64,000 nt of DNA from Dugong dugon. Its lineage: Eukaryota; Chordata; Mammalia; Sirenia; Dugongidae. This document shows positions 33,090-44,045 of this stretch, piece by piece. The stretch covers positions 65,267,447 through 65,331,446 of the forward strand of contig CM057477.1 of NCBI GenBank assembly GCA_030035585.1. The letters run 5' to 3'. Position numbers and translations under genes: made by a program. The stretch's first letter is position 1; each line of letters opens with the position of its first letter. The notes below the pieces were generated by a model. It did not search any database. It had not been told where the DNA came from and saw only the letters and a list, made by a program, of their open reading frames with translations.

Positions 33090-33278
33090 CCATGATATTA
33101 CTGCTGACTGTAAGGTCAGCGGTTCAACCCACCAGCAGCTCTGCAGGAGAAAAGACCTGGCGATGTGCTCCCATAAAGATTACGGCCGAGGAAACCCTAC
33201 GGACAGCTCTACTCTGTCCTATAGGATCACTAGGAGTCAAAATTGACTCGACAGCAATGGGTTTGATTTTTTTTTATA
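33090..33278 (+). mobile_element. AfroSINE, head partly lost
   Basis: Sense copy beginning in the anticodon/T-arm region (CTGTAAGGTCAGCGGTTCAA), with tail AATTGACTCGACAGCAATGG and a T-rich end. Confidence 0.85.
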
Positions 33279-33502
33279 TATAACATGATTGCAATCACGA
33301 GGAAACATCAGAAAACCTGAGATTGAGGAACGTTCTACAAAATAACTAGTCTGTACTCTTAAAAAGTGTCAAAGTAATGAAAGACAAAGAAAAACTGAGC
33401 AACTGTCCCAGGTTAAAAGAAATTGAAGAGAAATGACAAATAAATAAAATGTATGCTTCTAGTTTAAGCCATGAATGGTAAAATGTAAGTTCTTCAGAGG
33501 TT

Positions 33503-33540
33503 TTACACTTGATCTTAGCCAAAAGGCTGAGAAGTGATAG
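33503..33540 (-). pseudogene. U2 snRNA 5'-end fragment
   Basis: On the minus strand this reads ATCACTTCTCAGCCTTTTGG followed by CTAAGATCAAGTGTA, matching the first ~36 nt of U2 snRNA with two changes in the stretch compared. The branch-point recognition region and everything beyond is missing, so it is a truncated retropseudogene or a fragment captured by another element. Confidence 0.85.
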
Positions 33541-33742
33541 GTCCGTAGATTTTTTTTTTTTTTAGATAATCTGTACTATTCTATCGATGTTTAATCTCCT
33601 GATTTTCATGTTTGAATCTTTGAATGTGATTACATAAGAGAATGTCCTTATTTTTAGAAAATACTAATGAAATATTTGAAGGTAAAAGGGCTAATATCTG
33701 CAACTTATTCGCAAATGTTTCAGAAGCACACACATATACACA

Positions 33743-33819
33743 CAGCAGCTGGTGGATTTGAACCACTGACCTTTGCGTTAGCAGCTGAGCTTTTAACGAC
33801 TGCGTCACTAGGGCTCTAA
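33743..33819 (-). mobile_element. AfroSINE head fragment
   Basis: Only the tRNA-like head remains (CAGCAGCTGGTGGATTTGAA ... GCGTCACTAGGGCTCT). Confidence 0.8.
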
Positions 33820-34398
33820 CCATCTGATAATGCCCTTAAAACGCTGTCTTTGTAAAGCAGTTTAGTTGCAGGAAACTAGGGACCCACATAAGTTGCTTCC
33901 AAACAAAGACACAAGGGCTGTCCTAAGAGGCCTGCTCCTCCTCCAGCTCTTCCGCTGGCATGCCATAGCATCCTGCCTTACAGCCTTCCTGCCGCTTCTG
34001 GTCTGCGTATTCCTCCACTGATGCACAAGTTCTCCCCCAAGCTCTTGTCGGTGTGTGGCCTTCATGGCCGCCCTAACACCTTTCTGCCTCATGATTTTTC
34101 AGTTGGAACTCCCACAGTCACCACCTCTGTCTTTTGATAATTTAGATCTCAGAGGATAGGAATCTGATTAGCCCAGCTTCTCTAAGGCCAATTCAAGGAT
34201 TGGACACCCTTGGGCCAGGTGCGGTCGGAGAGGAGAGAAAAGTTCCACAATATGGCTGCTGGAGTCACAGGGGCTGTGGGTGTGGAAGGCATTCTGAGGC
34301 TCAGCTTGTCAGATAAACTTGGGAATAGTTTTGAGCCTGAGCTGATCCAGACACAAGAACCAGTATCTGATGTTTCCATCTTTTTTCTTAACACGACA
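33820..34398. other. No gene recognised
   Basis: About 580 bp unassigned. The 76-aa minus-strand frame at 33862-34092 has no motif I recognise. Confidence 0.4.

Positions 34399-34438
<40 letters not shown>
34399..34438. repeat. (TC)n(AC)n compound microsatellite
   Basis: A TC run followed directly by about 13 AC repeats. Confidence 0.97.
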
Positions 34439-34439
34439 C

Positions 34440-34880
34440 CCACCCAATGTATTGATTCCTTTTATTTCAGCCTGGCCCTACTGTGAACCCATTTGATGTC
34501 TTTTTCTTCTTCGTCTTCCCAGAAAGATGGTGTTTCTGTCCTGCCTCCCATAGAGAATGTACTTGGAGTTGTTTTTCTTGCCACTCCGCAGGCTTTGTAA
34601 ATCCTCCTCGCCAGGTTCCCATTTAACCTCCTTTGTCTTGTAACTGCAAAATCAGATGATTGAATTACATCATTTGCAGGGTCCCTTCTAGCTCGGAATC
34701 CGTGGCTCAGCAGTTCATGAGAAATCAGACCAAGGACGCGGGCCAGGCTGCCTGTCCCTGATGGCACTTTGAAAATGTTCTGTGGCGAGCCTGTGTAACC
34801 AGTGACCTCTTGTGGGCAGATATGATGCCCAGAACAGCCACAGCACCTTGAGGAAATTACAAAAACAGCAACTAAAAAGC
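34440..34880. other. No gene recognised; possible ancient repeat
   Basis: AGGGTCCCTTCTAGCTCGGA near 34677 resembles the end of an ancient mammalian repeat, too diverged to name. The 101-aa minus-strand frame at 34462-34767 is probably chance. Confidence 0.35.
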
Positions 34881-34884
34881 CTTA

Positions 34885-35115
34885 TATAATAATAATTAAT
34901 ATTTAATCGAGGGCTTACTAAGTGTCCGGCGCAGATCTCCGAACTTCACATATGTGATCTCATTTAACCCTTACGACATCTCTATGTGAAGGGTGATGTG
35001 GTCACTATGACGTTAGAACTCAGGAACCAGAGGGTTAAATAACTTGTCCAAAGTCATTCAGCTAACAGGCCGTGGAGTAGGATTCAACTCAGGCGGTTTG
35101 GCTCTGAGCTGACAT
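34885..35115 (+). repeat. MIR
   Basis: CTTACTAAGTGTCCGGCGCA, TGATCTCATTTAACCCTTAC and TCATTCAGCTAACAGGCCGT follow the MIR core order. Confidence 0.8.
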
Positions 35116-35119
35116 TCTA

Positions 35120-35455
35120 TTCAGAACCTGACATTTATTACCTCATCAGAGGAAAGAAGTCTTTCAGGCTTTTTTTTTTTCTTTTCTTTTTAGAACAGAT
35201 AATAACTTTAGAGATCATCTAGCCAGCATTCGCCCGTGTGGCTCACTATCAAGAGGCTGTTCTGCGTGGTGATAATAAGGTTATGAGTGTATGTATTTGG
35301 GGGGCGGGGGGAGGAGGCGTGTTCCGTGATCAAACACACCTGAGAAGCAGCGGGATAAAGACAGTTTACTGAGGGACTTCTCTGTGTCTTCCTTACGCTA
35401 ATGTGAATTGGGAAGGCAATGATAGACTGTGTCCCACATACCCCAGGCTCACTAG
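35120..35455. other. No gene recognised
   Basis: Unassigned, with a T-rich run near 35170 and a G-rich run near 35299-35317. Confidence 0.4.
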
Positions 35456-35458
35456 ACC

Positions 35459-35715
35459 AGAGTTTCTTATTAGACCATAGTTCCTCACACTATTAGCACT
35501 TTGGGCTGAATAATTCTTTGTTGCAGGGGACTGTCCTGTTTATTGTAGGATGTTTCAGTGGCATCCTTGGCCTCTATCCACTAAATAGACAGTTGTGAAC
35601 AATCAAAAATGTCTCCAGACATTGACAAATGTCTCTTGGGAGAAAACCAAAGACCAAACTCGTTGCCATTGAGTCAATTCTGACTCATAGCGATTGCCCC
35701 TAGTTAAGAACTGCT
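35459..35715 (-). mobile_element. MER5A-type hAT MITE with an AfroSINE tail inside
   Basis: Antisense MER5A blocks: TAATTCTTTGTTGCAGGGGA, AAAATGTCTCCAGACATTGA, and AACTGCTG at the end. At about 35650-35692 a severely truncated minus-strand AfroSINE 3' end (GAGTCAATTCTGACTCATAG) interrupts it. Confidence 0.75.
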
Positions 35716-35824
35716 GCTTTAGACCATAGAATTTTTTTCTTCATGGTGCAGCCCAAAAGACTACTATTCCAGGGAACATACTTTCAGAAACACTGATTTA
35801 GTTCATTTGTTCGCATCTTAACCA

Positions 35825-36031
35825 GTAACCAGTTCCCTTTGAGTTGATTTCAACACATGGCGACCCCATGTGTGTCAGAGTAGAACTGTGCTCCAGAGGG
35901 TTTTCAAGGGCTGATTTTTCAGAATTAGATCACCAGGCCTTTCTTCTGAGGCACCTCTGAGTGGACTCAAATCTCCAGTCTTTCAGTTAGCAGCCAAGCA
36001 CTTTAACCATTTGCACCACCCAGGAACTCCA
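35825..36031 (-). mobile_element. AfroSINE with short target duplication
   Basis: Complete minus copy. CATCTTA occurs at 35814-35820 and 36037-36043 on either side and is probably the core of the target duplication. Confidence 0.9.
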
Positions 36032-36043
36032 GTTATCATCTTA

Positions 36044-36513
36044 CTAGTGAAGAAATGAAGGCCCGAAGAGTGGAAGTAACTTGCTATTTCCGTCTCACAA
36101 CAGGAGTGATGCATATAAGAGCCCTAGACCTTTGGACTTCAGCCCCATTTTAGTTTCTCTTGGGTGGCACTAACAATGTAGGCTGGGAGTAGGATCTGGA
36201 GATCGCCCTCTGTTCGCAGACCTGGGACACTTAGACACTTAGACCCTTGCCAAAGGCAAGGGCGGCTCCTGGCTGGCCCTGTGGTGAAGGTCCTACTGTA
36301 GTGAATTTCTGCTTTTCAACCAAAAGCATAAGTTCAGAAAGAGACTCATTACCTTAATTAACTTTCCAACAGTCCCTTTTCCATATCAATTTTCCAACAA
36401 TGATGGTGTACGGGGTCAAAGTGGGGGTTTCACATCTCTTTTTCCTGAAGAACTTTTGGAATGAGAGTACATTCCCATTTACCAAGGCTGATTTCCATGT
36501 GCACTTAGAATTG
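36044..36513. other. No gene recognised
   Basis: Unassigned sequence of about 470 bp. Confidence 0.4.
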
Positions 36514-36955
36514 GATGGATGGAGGAAGGAATATATTACATCCAGTTGACTCCAACTCACAGCAACCTTATGTACAACAGAACGAAACATTGTCTGCTCC
36601 TGCGACATCCACAGAAATGCCAGCATGCTTGAGTCCATCTTTGCAGCTATTGTATCAATCCGTCGCACCGAGGATCTCCCACATCCTGGCTGGCCCTCTA
36701 CCAAACGCAATGTCCTCCTCCGGTGACTGATCCCTCCTGAGGATGTGTCCAAAGCAAGCAAGTCAGACAGTGTTCTGCTGTGATCCATAGGGTTTTCACT
36801 GGCTAATTTTCACAAGTAGATTGCCAGGCCTTTCTTCCTAGTCTGTCTTAGTCTGAAAGCTCCACTCAAACCTTCCACCAGGAGTGACCCTGCTGGTATT
36901 TGAAATACCCATGGCATAGCTTCCAGCATCACAGAAATACTACAAATTGACAGAA
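36514..36955 (-). mobile_element. RTE deletion derivative
   Basis: Minus strand: RTE 5' UTR (GCTATGCCATGGGTATTTCA; GGAAGAAAGGCCTGGCAATC) joined to RTE 3' sequence (AGGACATTGCGTTTGGTAGA; AATGTTTCGTTCTGTTGTAC). The interior ORF is deleted; the 144-aa frame here is a chance product of the repeat. Confidence 0.82.
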
Positions 36956-36959
36956 GGGA

Positions 36960-37325
36960 GGCAATAATTAGGATTAAGGGATGTAAATAATAAGAGGGCA
37001 GATGCACCATCAGCCATAGAGTAAGCTGTGCTTTCTGAAGGTCTTCAAGCAGAGGCTAAATCCTGAAACGGGGATCCTGCAGGAAGTAGGAAGTTGGACT
37101 AGGTGCAAACTTAGGTCCTACCCTCCCTCTCAATGTGTTTGGTGTAGTCCATTCTAGAAGCAAGGATGCACCTATGTCTCTCTCAGTCCATTCTAACTTT
37201 GGGTTTCTACCCACGTCCTAACCTTAGGAAAATAAGAGGGTCCTCCATGGCCAGTCGCTCCTGATTTGGGGCGATGAGTACTTGGCAGTGTGCAAAGCCA
37301 TTCTCACCCCCGTAGCACACATGAT
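36960..37325. other. No gene recognised
   Basis: Unassigned sequence of about 365 bp. Confidence 0.4.
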
Positions 37326-37329
37326 GCTG

Positions 37330-37585
37330 ATACTCTCAGCTAACACTCGTGCAGTGCTTACCAGGCAGCCAGCCCTGCTCTCAATGCTTTACGTTACAAC
37401 GTGCGTCGTCTTTACAGCCTCCTCCTGTGACAGGTGCTGCTATTATCCCCAGTTCACAGGCGAGGAAACTAGACACAAGAGGTTTGAATAACTTGCACAA
37501 GGTTACATGACTTGTAAGTGCAAGAGCCAGGATTCAAATCCAAGCAGGTTGGATCCTGAGGCTCTTACCGGCTGTGCTACCCAGC
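37330..37585 (+). repeat. MIR
   Basis: GAGGAAACTAGACACAAGAG, ATAACTTGCACAAGGTTACA and GAGCCAGGATTCAAATCCAA are a well-preserved MIR 3' half. Confidence 0.82.
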
Positions 37586-37588
37586 ACC

Positions 37589-37604
37589 GCCCCCCCCCCC
37601 CCCC
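37589..37604. repeat. Poly-C tract
   Basis: A run of about 15 C after CACCG. Homopolymer length in assemblies is often uncertain. Confidence 0.9.
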
Positions 37605-37978
37605 ACCCCACAGGCCTGAAGACACACTATGGGAACCTCTCCCATCAGGGTGATGAAGATACCTCGGACTTAACAGGAAACCACTCTGGGTACATATGGT
37701 GCTTGAAAAGCTATTCTTCCTTTTAAAAAGGTGGCATCCTGTCCCTATGGAAAATGATATGTTTAAATCCCAGTCTGCACAATCACCTTCCTAAGGGCTG
37801 CCTTTGGAGGCAATGATAACTACTGATAACTCTTTCCTTGCTGATGCTAAGGTGAGCTTGAAATGCTATTGATTTGATTGCATCCCTGCACTTTTCTTTG
37901 CTTGAGGCTTGTGATGCGTAGAACTAGAAGCAATGCTGCCACCTACTGTAGAGATGGATGATTTTTTTCTCTCTTTTC
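37605..37978. other. No gene recognised
   Basis: Unassigned sequence of about 370 bp. Confidence 0.4.
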
Positions 37979-38182
37979 ATGGGTGCTGCAAATGGTTAAC
38001 ATGCTTGGCTGCTAACCAAAAGGTTACAGTGGAGTCTACCCAGAGGCACCTCAGAAGAAAGGCCTGGTGATCTACTTCTGCAAAATCAGCCACTGAAAAC
38101 CCTATGGAGCACAGTTCTACTCAGACAGATAGGGAGTCACCACGAGTCACAATCAACTTGATGGCCACTGCTATTTCTGGTT
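37979..38182 (+). mobile_element. AfroSINE
   Basis: Sense copy: head TTGGCTGCTAACCAAAAGGT, RTE-like middle AAGGCCTGGTGATCTACTTC and AATCAGCCACTGAAAACCC, tail AATCAACTTGATGGCCACT. Confidence 0.9.
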
Positions 38183-38515
38183 TTAAACATTGTAACCGTC
38201 ATATGAGAGAGAGTGGGGAGACAGTATCAATCTCAACCTATCTTCCCCATATGCTGAGTTGGCGCCTAATTGTCACCATGGCAAAGACATAATTTTGTTT
38301 TCTGCATTTCTTCCCCTCACATTAGAGCCTAAGTATATTTCAAGGTCTTCTTCACCACAATGTTAGTCCCCGTACAATAGCCCACTCACTTCTCCCAACC
38401 TCCACTGCTACCTCTACAGTATCAGACACCATTATCATTCACCTGGACTCCAGAACCACCTCCAGATGATCACCCCACCAACATTTCTTCCCCTAAACAC
38501 GCCATTCTAGAGCAA
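38183..38515. other. No gene recognised
   Basis: Unassigned sequence of about 330 bp. Confidence 0.4.
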
Positions 38516-38519
38516 CTAC

Positions 38520-39110
38520 TTTCAAATGTAGAACAGACCACACTGCTCCCCTTCTTATAACCCTCTAACAGGTTTCCATGGCACACAGAATTAAATCCAA
38601 ACTCCTCACCGTGGCCTCGGGAGCCTTATGCATCTAGCCCCTGCCTGCTCTCTGATGTTGTTGTTGTTGGGGGCCACCGAGTCAATTCCAACTCATGGTG
38701 ACCCCACGTGTTACAAAGTAGAACTGCCTCATAGGGTTCTTGGCTATAATCTTTATGGGAGCAGATCGCCAGGTCTTTCACCTGCAAAGCTGCTGGGTGG
38801 GTTTGAACCCCAACCTTTAGGTTAGCAGTCAAGTGCTTAACCGTTTGTGCCACCAGAGCTCCTTGTATCATTACATAATGCCCGTTCCTGGTCTTGCTCC
38901 AGCCGTGGCCTGCCATCTGCTTTCTGAACACAGCAGCCACCTTTGCACTGTGGTTCTTTTGCATCTGCTATTCTTTCTGCCAAGGACGCTCTAGTCCCAG
39001 ATCTTTGCAGGTCTGCCTACTCTTTGTTATTTAAGGCTCAGTTCAAATGTCATCTCCCCAGAGAGACCTCTGCTGACCATTCATTTTCATATATGCATAA
39101 AACCTCAGTT
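38520..39110 (+). repeat. L2 LINE interrupted by an AfroSINE
   Basis: Sense L2 3' region: ACAGAATTAAATCCAAACTC, then after the SINE TTTGCACTGTGGTTCTTTTG and GTTCAAATGTCATCTCCCCA. The SINE occupies 38656-38864. Confidence 0.75.
38656..38864 (-). mobile_element. AfroSINE
   Basis: Minus copy, tail GTTGTTGTTGGGGGCCACCG, head ending GTGCCACCAGAGCTCC. Confidence 0.9.
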
Positions 39111-39129
39111 TCTACCACATCACTTTCCA

Positions 39130-39280
39130 AAACAGCTACACCATCTTATATTCCCCTCTGCCATGTATGAGGGTTCCTGTTGCTCCGCATTCTCAGCAGA
39201 ATTTGGTATTGTCAGCCTTTTACATTTTACTCATTTTAGTGGATGTGTAGTGATATTTCATTGTGGTGCATACGGTACTT
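39130..39280 (-). repeat. Old L1 3'-region fragment
   Basis: GTATGAGGGTTCCTGTTGCT and GATATTTCATTGTGGTG are the antisense of the last part of an ancient L1. Confidence 0.6.
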
Positions 39281-39283
39281 TAT

Positions 39284-40690
39284 TTTTTTTTTTTTATTGT
39301 TGTGCTTTAAATGAAAGTTTACAACTCAAGTTAGTCTCTCATACAAAAATTTATACATACATTGTTTTGTGACCCTAGTTGCTCTCCCTATACTGTGACA
39401 GCATACTCCTCCTTCCCACCCTGGATTTCCCATGTCCATTTAACCAGCTCCTGACCCTCTCTGCCTTCTCATCTCACCTCTGGACAGGAGCTGCCCATTT
39501 ATTCTCATGTAGCTACTTGAGCTAAGAAGCACACTCTTCACGAGTATCATTTTATGTCCCATAGTCCAGTCTAATCTTTGTCTGAAGAGCTGGCCGTGGG
39601 AATGGTTTTAGTTTTGGGCCAGCAAAGAGTCCGGGGTCGATGTCTTCTGGGTCCCTCCAGTCTCTACTTAATTTTTTTATTGTTGAGAATATACACAGCA
39701 AAAAAAAACCAATTCAACAGTTTCTACATGTACAATTTAGTGACATTGATTACATTCTTTGAGTTGTGCAACCATTCTCATCCTCCTTTTCTGAGTTCTT
39801 CCTCCCCTGTTAATATAAACTCACTGCCCCCTAAGGTTCCTACCTGATCTTTTGAGTTGCTGTTGTCACTTTGATCCCATATAGATAGTTCTTAAAAGAG
39901 CATAATGCTCAAGGCAAACATTTTTTACTAGTTAAGGTAAACTATTGTTTGATTTTAAGAAAACTTCAGGGGAAATTTTTGGTTTAAGGTTTGAAGATTA
40001 TCTCCAACCCAACCCAACCAAACCCACTGCTGTCAAGTCGATTCTGACTCATAGCAACCCTACAGGACAGAGTAGAACTACCCCATAGGGTTTCTAGGGC
40101 TGTAAATCTTTATGGAAGCAGACTGCCATATCTTTCTCCCACAGAATGATTTGAATCGCCAGCCTTTTGGTTAGCAGCTGGGTGCTTTAACCACTGAGCC
40201 AAAACATTATCTCAGGGCAATAGTTTCAGGGGTTCGTCCAGCCCCCTTGGCTCCATAAAGTCTGGATTCCATGAAAATTTGAAATTCTGTTCTGCATTTC
40301 CCTTATTTGATCAGGATTCTTTAGAGAATCTTTGATCAAAATGTTCAATAATGATAGCCTGGCACTATCCAGTTCTTCTGGTCTCATGGCAAAGGAGGCA
40401 GTTGTTCATGAGGCAATTAGCCACTTTCCGTTTCCTCCTCCTATTCCTGACTCTTCTTCCTCTGCTGCTCCAGGGGAATAGAGACAAGTTGTTGTGCCTT
40501 GGATGGCCACTTGCAAGATTTTAAAACCCCCAGGCACTACACAAAGAACTAGGAGGTAGAATAGAAGCACTAAACATGTTATTAGGCCAATTAACTGGGA
40601 TGTCCCATGAAACCATGACCCTAAACCTCCAAATCAAGGAACCAAATCCCGTGAAGTTTTTTGGTTGTACATAAGCAGCCTCAGCAGCAA
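39284..40690 (-). mobile_element. L1 3'-UTR composite, with AfroSINE inside
   Basis: Two L1 3' ends in minus orientation: 39284-39665 (TTGTGCTTTAAATGAAAGTT; GACCCTCTCTGCCTTCTCAT) and 39670-40690 (GTTGAGAATATACACAGCAA; TTGTTGTGCCTTGGATGGCC). The second is the same subfamily as 6036-7190. An AfroSINE lies at 40005-40205. Confidence 0.78.
40005..40205 (-). mobile_element. AfroSINE with 8-bp target duplication
   Basis: ATTATCTC at 39997-40004 and 40206-40213 flanks a minus AfroSINE (AACCAAACCCACTGCTGTCA ... GCTTTAACCACTGAGCC), inserted in L1 3'-UTR sequence. Confidence 0.9.
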
Positions 40691-40692
40691 CT

Positions 40693-40696
<4 letters not shown>

Positions 40697-40754
<58 letters not shown>
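40697..40754. repeat. (GT)n microsatellite
   Basis: About 28 uninterrupted GT units after CTCCTTTT, at the 5' edge of the L1 fragment. Confidence 0.98.
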
Positions 40755-40758
<4 letters not shown>

Positions 40759-41273
40759 CAATCACACAACTTTTGCCAGTTCTGCTTTTTACAGGTGTAC
40801 AACTTATTGACAGCAATTACAATTGGCTGTGCAACCCTTCCCTTAATGTGATTTTTCCATCAGCATGTAGTACTTTAAAACCCAAAATATAGAAAGAAAA
40901 TATAGAAGTCATGCTAAGCTGATGGGCATTACTGTGGTCTGCATTATGCTGAGCTAAAATGACAGATTTCCAACAACACTCTGGTCTGGATTGGGAGAGA
41001 GAATCAAGGCCCTGTGGTGCCTCCACTGGGCTGCTGGCCCAACAGATGGCTCCTCCAGGATCTGGAAGCGGGTTCAGGAAGGGTTATTCCTACTGGGACA
41101 AGAAGAGTTCCACCTAAAGGGCAGGGAAAGAACAGCAATAGCAATTCTTCCAGAAACTCTCCCACTTTTAAAAGAAGGCACACAGACCAGGGTCTCTTTC
41201 CCATCTCTCTAAAAGGATTAGGATGCTTTCATAAATTAAGTTTGATTACTAAAAGCTGTAATTAAACAATAGT
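40755..41273. other. No gene recognised
   Basis: Unassigned sequence of about 520 bp. Short open frames on both strands overlap each other and lack motifs. Confidence 0.4.
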
Positions 41274-41284
41274 ATTTCTATAAC

Positions 41285-41489
41285 TGGAGTCCCTGGGTGG
41301 CACAAACGGTTAATGTGCTCAGCTGCTAACCTAAAGGTTGGAGGTTCAAGTTCACCCCCAAGGAGCCTTGGAAGAAAGGTCTGGTGATCTACTTCTGAAA
41401 AATCAGCCATTGAAAACCTGTGGAGCACAGTTCTGCTCTGACACGCATGGGATCATCATGAGTTGGAATGTACTTAAAGGCAACTGGTT
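41285..41489 (+). mobile_element. AfroSINE with 11-bp target duplication
   Basis: TATTTCTATAA at 41274-41284 and 41490-41500 flanks a sense AfroSINE (GGAGTCCCTGGGTGGCAC ... AAGGCAACTGGTT). Confidence 0.93.
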
Positions 41490-41500
41490 TATTTCTATAA

Positions 41501-42115
41501 TGAGTCAATACTATAAAGATAAAAGTGTCTAATGACTGATTTTAAATTTTTGGAATAGGAGTGTGGGAGAGTAAAATATTTGGGGAAAATGCTTTCCCCT
41601 ACACCTCAGGTTTCCATAACAAGTAGGGAATCATTACTCCCTGACAGAAAAGGGAAAGAAATGCTTCTGGCCTCTTTAGACACAATTAGGGTGTCATAAT
41701 CAAAGTAGTTAACAGCCAGCAGGGCATATGCACCAACCAGGCAAAAAAGACACCACCTAGAGAGGGTCTTGGAGGCCCCATAGTGCTACAGTGAGGGGAG
41801 AAATAAAGCTACCTTGCACTTCAGGAAAGCATAACCATTTTCCAATGACTTGACGTGAAGAACAAACTTACTCTCCCCATCACCTGGCCAAAAAGTTATT
41901 CAGAAAACGTCTACTATTAGCATCATCAAGTCCCTACCAGGATTTGCCCAGTGCGCTTTGGATTCAATCACTAACCCCTGGCTGGAGCTGTGGCAACCCT
42001 GAGACCTTGCTCTGTCTTCATAACAGCCAGTCCTGACTCTCATCCTCCTCCCCAGATTCCTGCTCAGCAGAGAAGCCTGTGCTTCTCTTCTCAAAAGACT
42101 GGTGATTGGGGACTG
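41501..42115. other. No gene recognised
   Basis: About 615 bp unassigned. Confidence 0.4.
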
Positions 42116-42470
42116 TGATGTCAGTTTTACGTGCCAGCTTGGCTCAGCTACAGTCCCCAGGTATTCAATCAAACAGTAAGCTAGGTATTGCTGTGAAGGT
42201 ATTTTGTAGATATGGTTAACATCTACAATCAGTTGACTTTAAGTAAAGGAGATTACTCTCCATTAATCTGGGTGGGCCTGATCCAATCAGTTAAAGGCCA
42301 CGAGAGTAGAACTGAGGTTTCCCTGAGGAAGAAGAAATTCCAACTATGGACTGCAGTTTCAGCTCCTACTTAAGGGTTTCTAGCCTGCCCTTCCTAACAG
42401 CGTGCCCTAAGGATTTTGGACTTGCCTAGCCAGCCCCGCAATTTTGTAAGCCAATTCCTTACTATGTATT
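42116..42470 (+). repeat. Old ERV-type LTR or related interspersed repeat
   Basis: Blocks GTGCCAGCTTGGCTCAGC, CTGGGTGGGCCTGATCCAAT, GGTTTCCCTGAGGAAGAAGA and TTTTGGACTTGCCTAGCCAG follow a widespread old mammalian LTR-like repeat; the subfamily is not certain. Confidence 0.5.
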
Positions 42471-42475
42471 TATAA

Positions 42476-42685
42476 ACCAGTTGCCATCAGATTGAGTCCT
42501 CATCAGGGCAATCCCATATGTATCAGAGTAGAACTATGCTCCACAGAGTTTTCAATGGCTGATTTTTTCAGAAGCAGACAGTCAGGCCTTTCTTTTGAGG
42601 TGATGCTGCGTGGACTTGAAACTCCAACTTTTCAACCTTTCCGTTAGCAGCTGAGTGTATTAACTGTTTGCACAACCCAGCAGGG

Positions 42686-42688
<3 letters not shown>
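42476..42688 (-). mobile_element. AfroSINE
   Basis: Minus copy, diverged, followed at once by an AT microsatellite. Confidence 0.88.

Positions 42689-42689
<1 letters not shown>

Positions 42690-42721
<32 letters not shown>
42690..42721. repeat. (AT)n microsatellite
   Basis: About 15 AT units. Confidence 0.97.
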
Positions 42722-42725
<4 letters not shown>

Positions 42726-42972
42726 TTTAATATAATTTTCTCCCCTAGTGGAACCCTGCCTGCTACAGTGACCATGAGCAGCTGAGCAGCTTTCCTGCCC
42801 AGCTGATGTCATGCTTCCCTCTTGGGTCCTTGCTCTTCTTGTGGTTAGTGATGTCACAGCGTCAGACAGGAAGGGTCCTAGCATAGAAGGCAGCCAAGCA
42901 GCTGAGGCGTAAATTAACATTTTAACAAACTTTGGCTTTACTGGCAAATCCAAATCCAAATTTATAAGAAGC

Positions 42973-43597
42973 TGTTATAGATTGAATTGTACCCCCAAAA
43001 AATATGTGTAGTAAATCCTAAGCCCTATAACTATGAAAGGAGACTGGTTGCACGGTGATTAAGCACTCAGGTGCTAACCAAAAGGTTGGTGGTTGGAACC
43101 CACCAGTGGGCTCTGTGGGAGGAAGGACCTGGCCATCTGCTCCCATAAAGATTACAGCCTACAAACCCCTATGGGGTAGTTCTACTCTGTCACATGCTCT
43201 GCTATGAATTAGAATGGACTAGAGGGGACCTAACAACACCAACATACTTGTGGATGGAATCCCATCTGGGAATAGAGTTTTATTTGTTATATTAATGATG
43301 CCATGTCAGCGCAGGGTGTGTCGTAAACCAATCCCTTGTGAGATATAAAAGGAGCAGATTAGGCACAGAAACAGCAGGAATGGGGAAGGATAGATGTCAC
43401 ATGGAGATCTCCAAGAAGAATGACAGAGAAGCTGAGGCAAGGACCTTCCCCCAGAGCAGACAGAGAAAGCCCTCCCTGAGAGCTGGTGCCCTGAATTCGG
43501 ACTTCCAGCCTCCTAAACCGTGAGAAAATAAATTTCTGTTTGTTAAAGTCACCTACTTGTGGTATTTCTGTTAAAGCAGCATTAAGAAGCTAAGACA
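42973..43597 (+). repeat. MaLR-type LTR split by an AfroSINE
   Basis: TGTTATAGATTGAATTGTAC at 42974 starts the LTR. It resumes after the SINE with ACTTGTGGATGGAATCCCAT and ends GCAGCATTAAGAAGCTAAGACA near 43597. Confidence 0.8.
43038..43240 (+). mobile_element. AfroSINE in an LTR
   Basis: Sense copy (AAGCACTCAGGTGCTAACCA ... AGGGGACCTAACAACACCAA). No clean target duplication was seen. Confidence 0.88.
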
Positions 43598-44045
43598 GGA
43601 GCTGCCATAAATCTTAAGAAAAAGGCTAAAAATTAAGTGATAAATGAGCAATGGATTAGGCAATACACAAAATCATGCTCAATAAATACATGCTAAAGTA
43701 TTCATCACTTGTAATTGAAGAAATATAAATTAAAACAATAAAACATCATTTTCCACAGATCAGGCAAAGGTTTAAAAGAATAGTAATAAATATATGTGGT
43801 TTCGTGTGTCAACTGTACCTCAATAAAGCTGTAAAAGGTAAAAAAAAGAGTGGTGTTTGGCTGACTATGGGAAAATGGAAATTATCAAATACTACCAGGG
43901 CCATCTGCGTTGATTCACCATTTCTGGAGGTCAACTTGGCAACATTTATAAAAATGTAACTGGACTCACACTTTGACCTAGCAGTTCCACTTCCTGGAAT
44001 TTATCTTATGGTAAATTTTCAAACCACTGTCCAAGCGGTACCTAA

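Noticed and set aside
33503..33540. A U2 snRNA gene
   Set aside because: Only the first ~36 nt are present; the rest of U2 and its promoter are missing.
36354..36788. 144-aa minus-strand open frame
   Set aside because: It overlaps an RTE deletion derivative; equivalent copies do not keep the frame.
40634..40892. His-Thr and Cys-Val repeat peptides
   Set aside because: Translations of the GT microsatellite.
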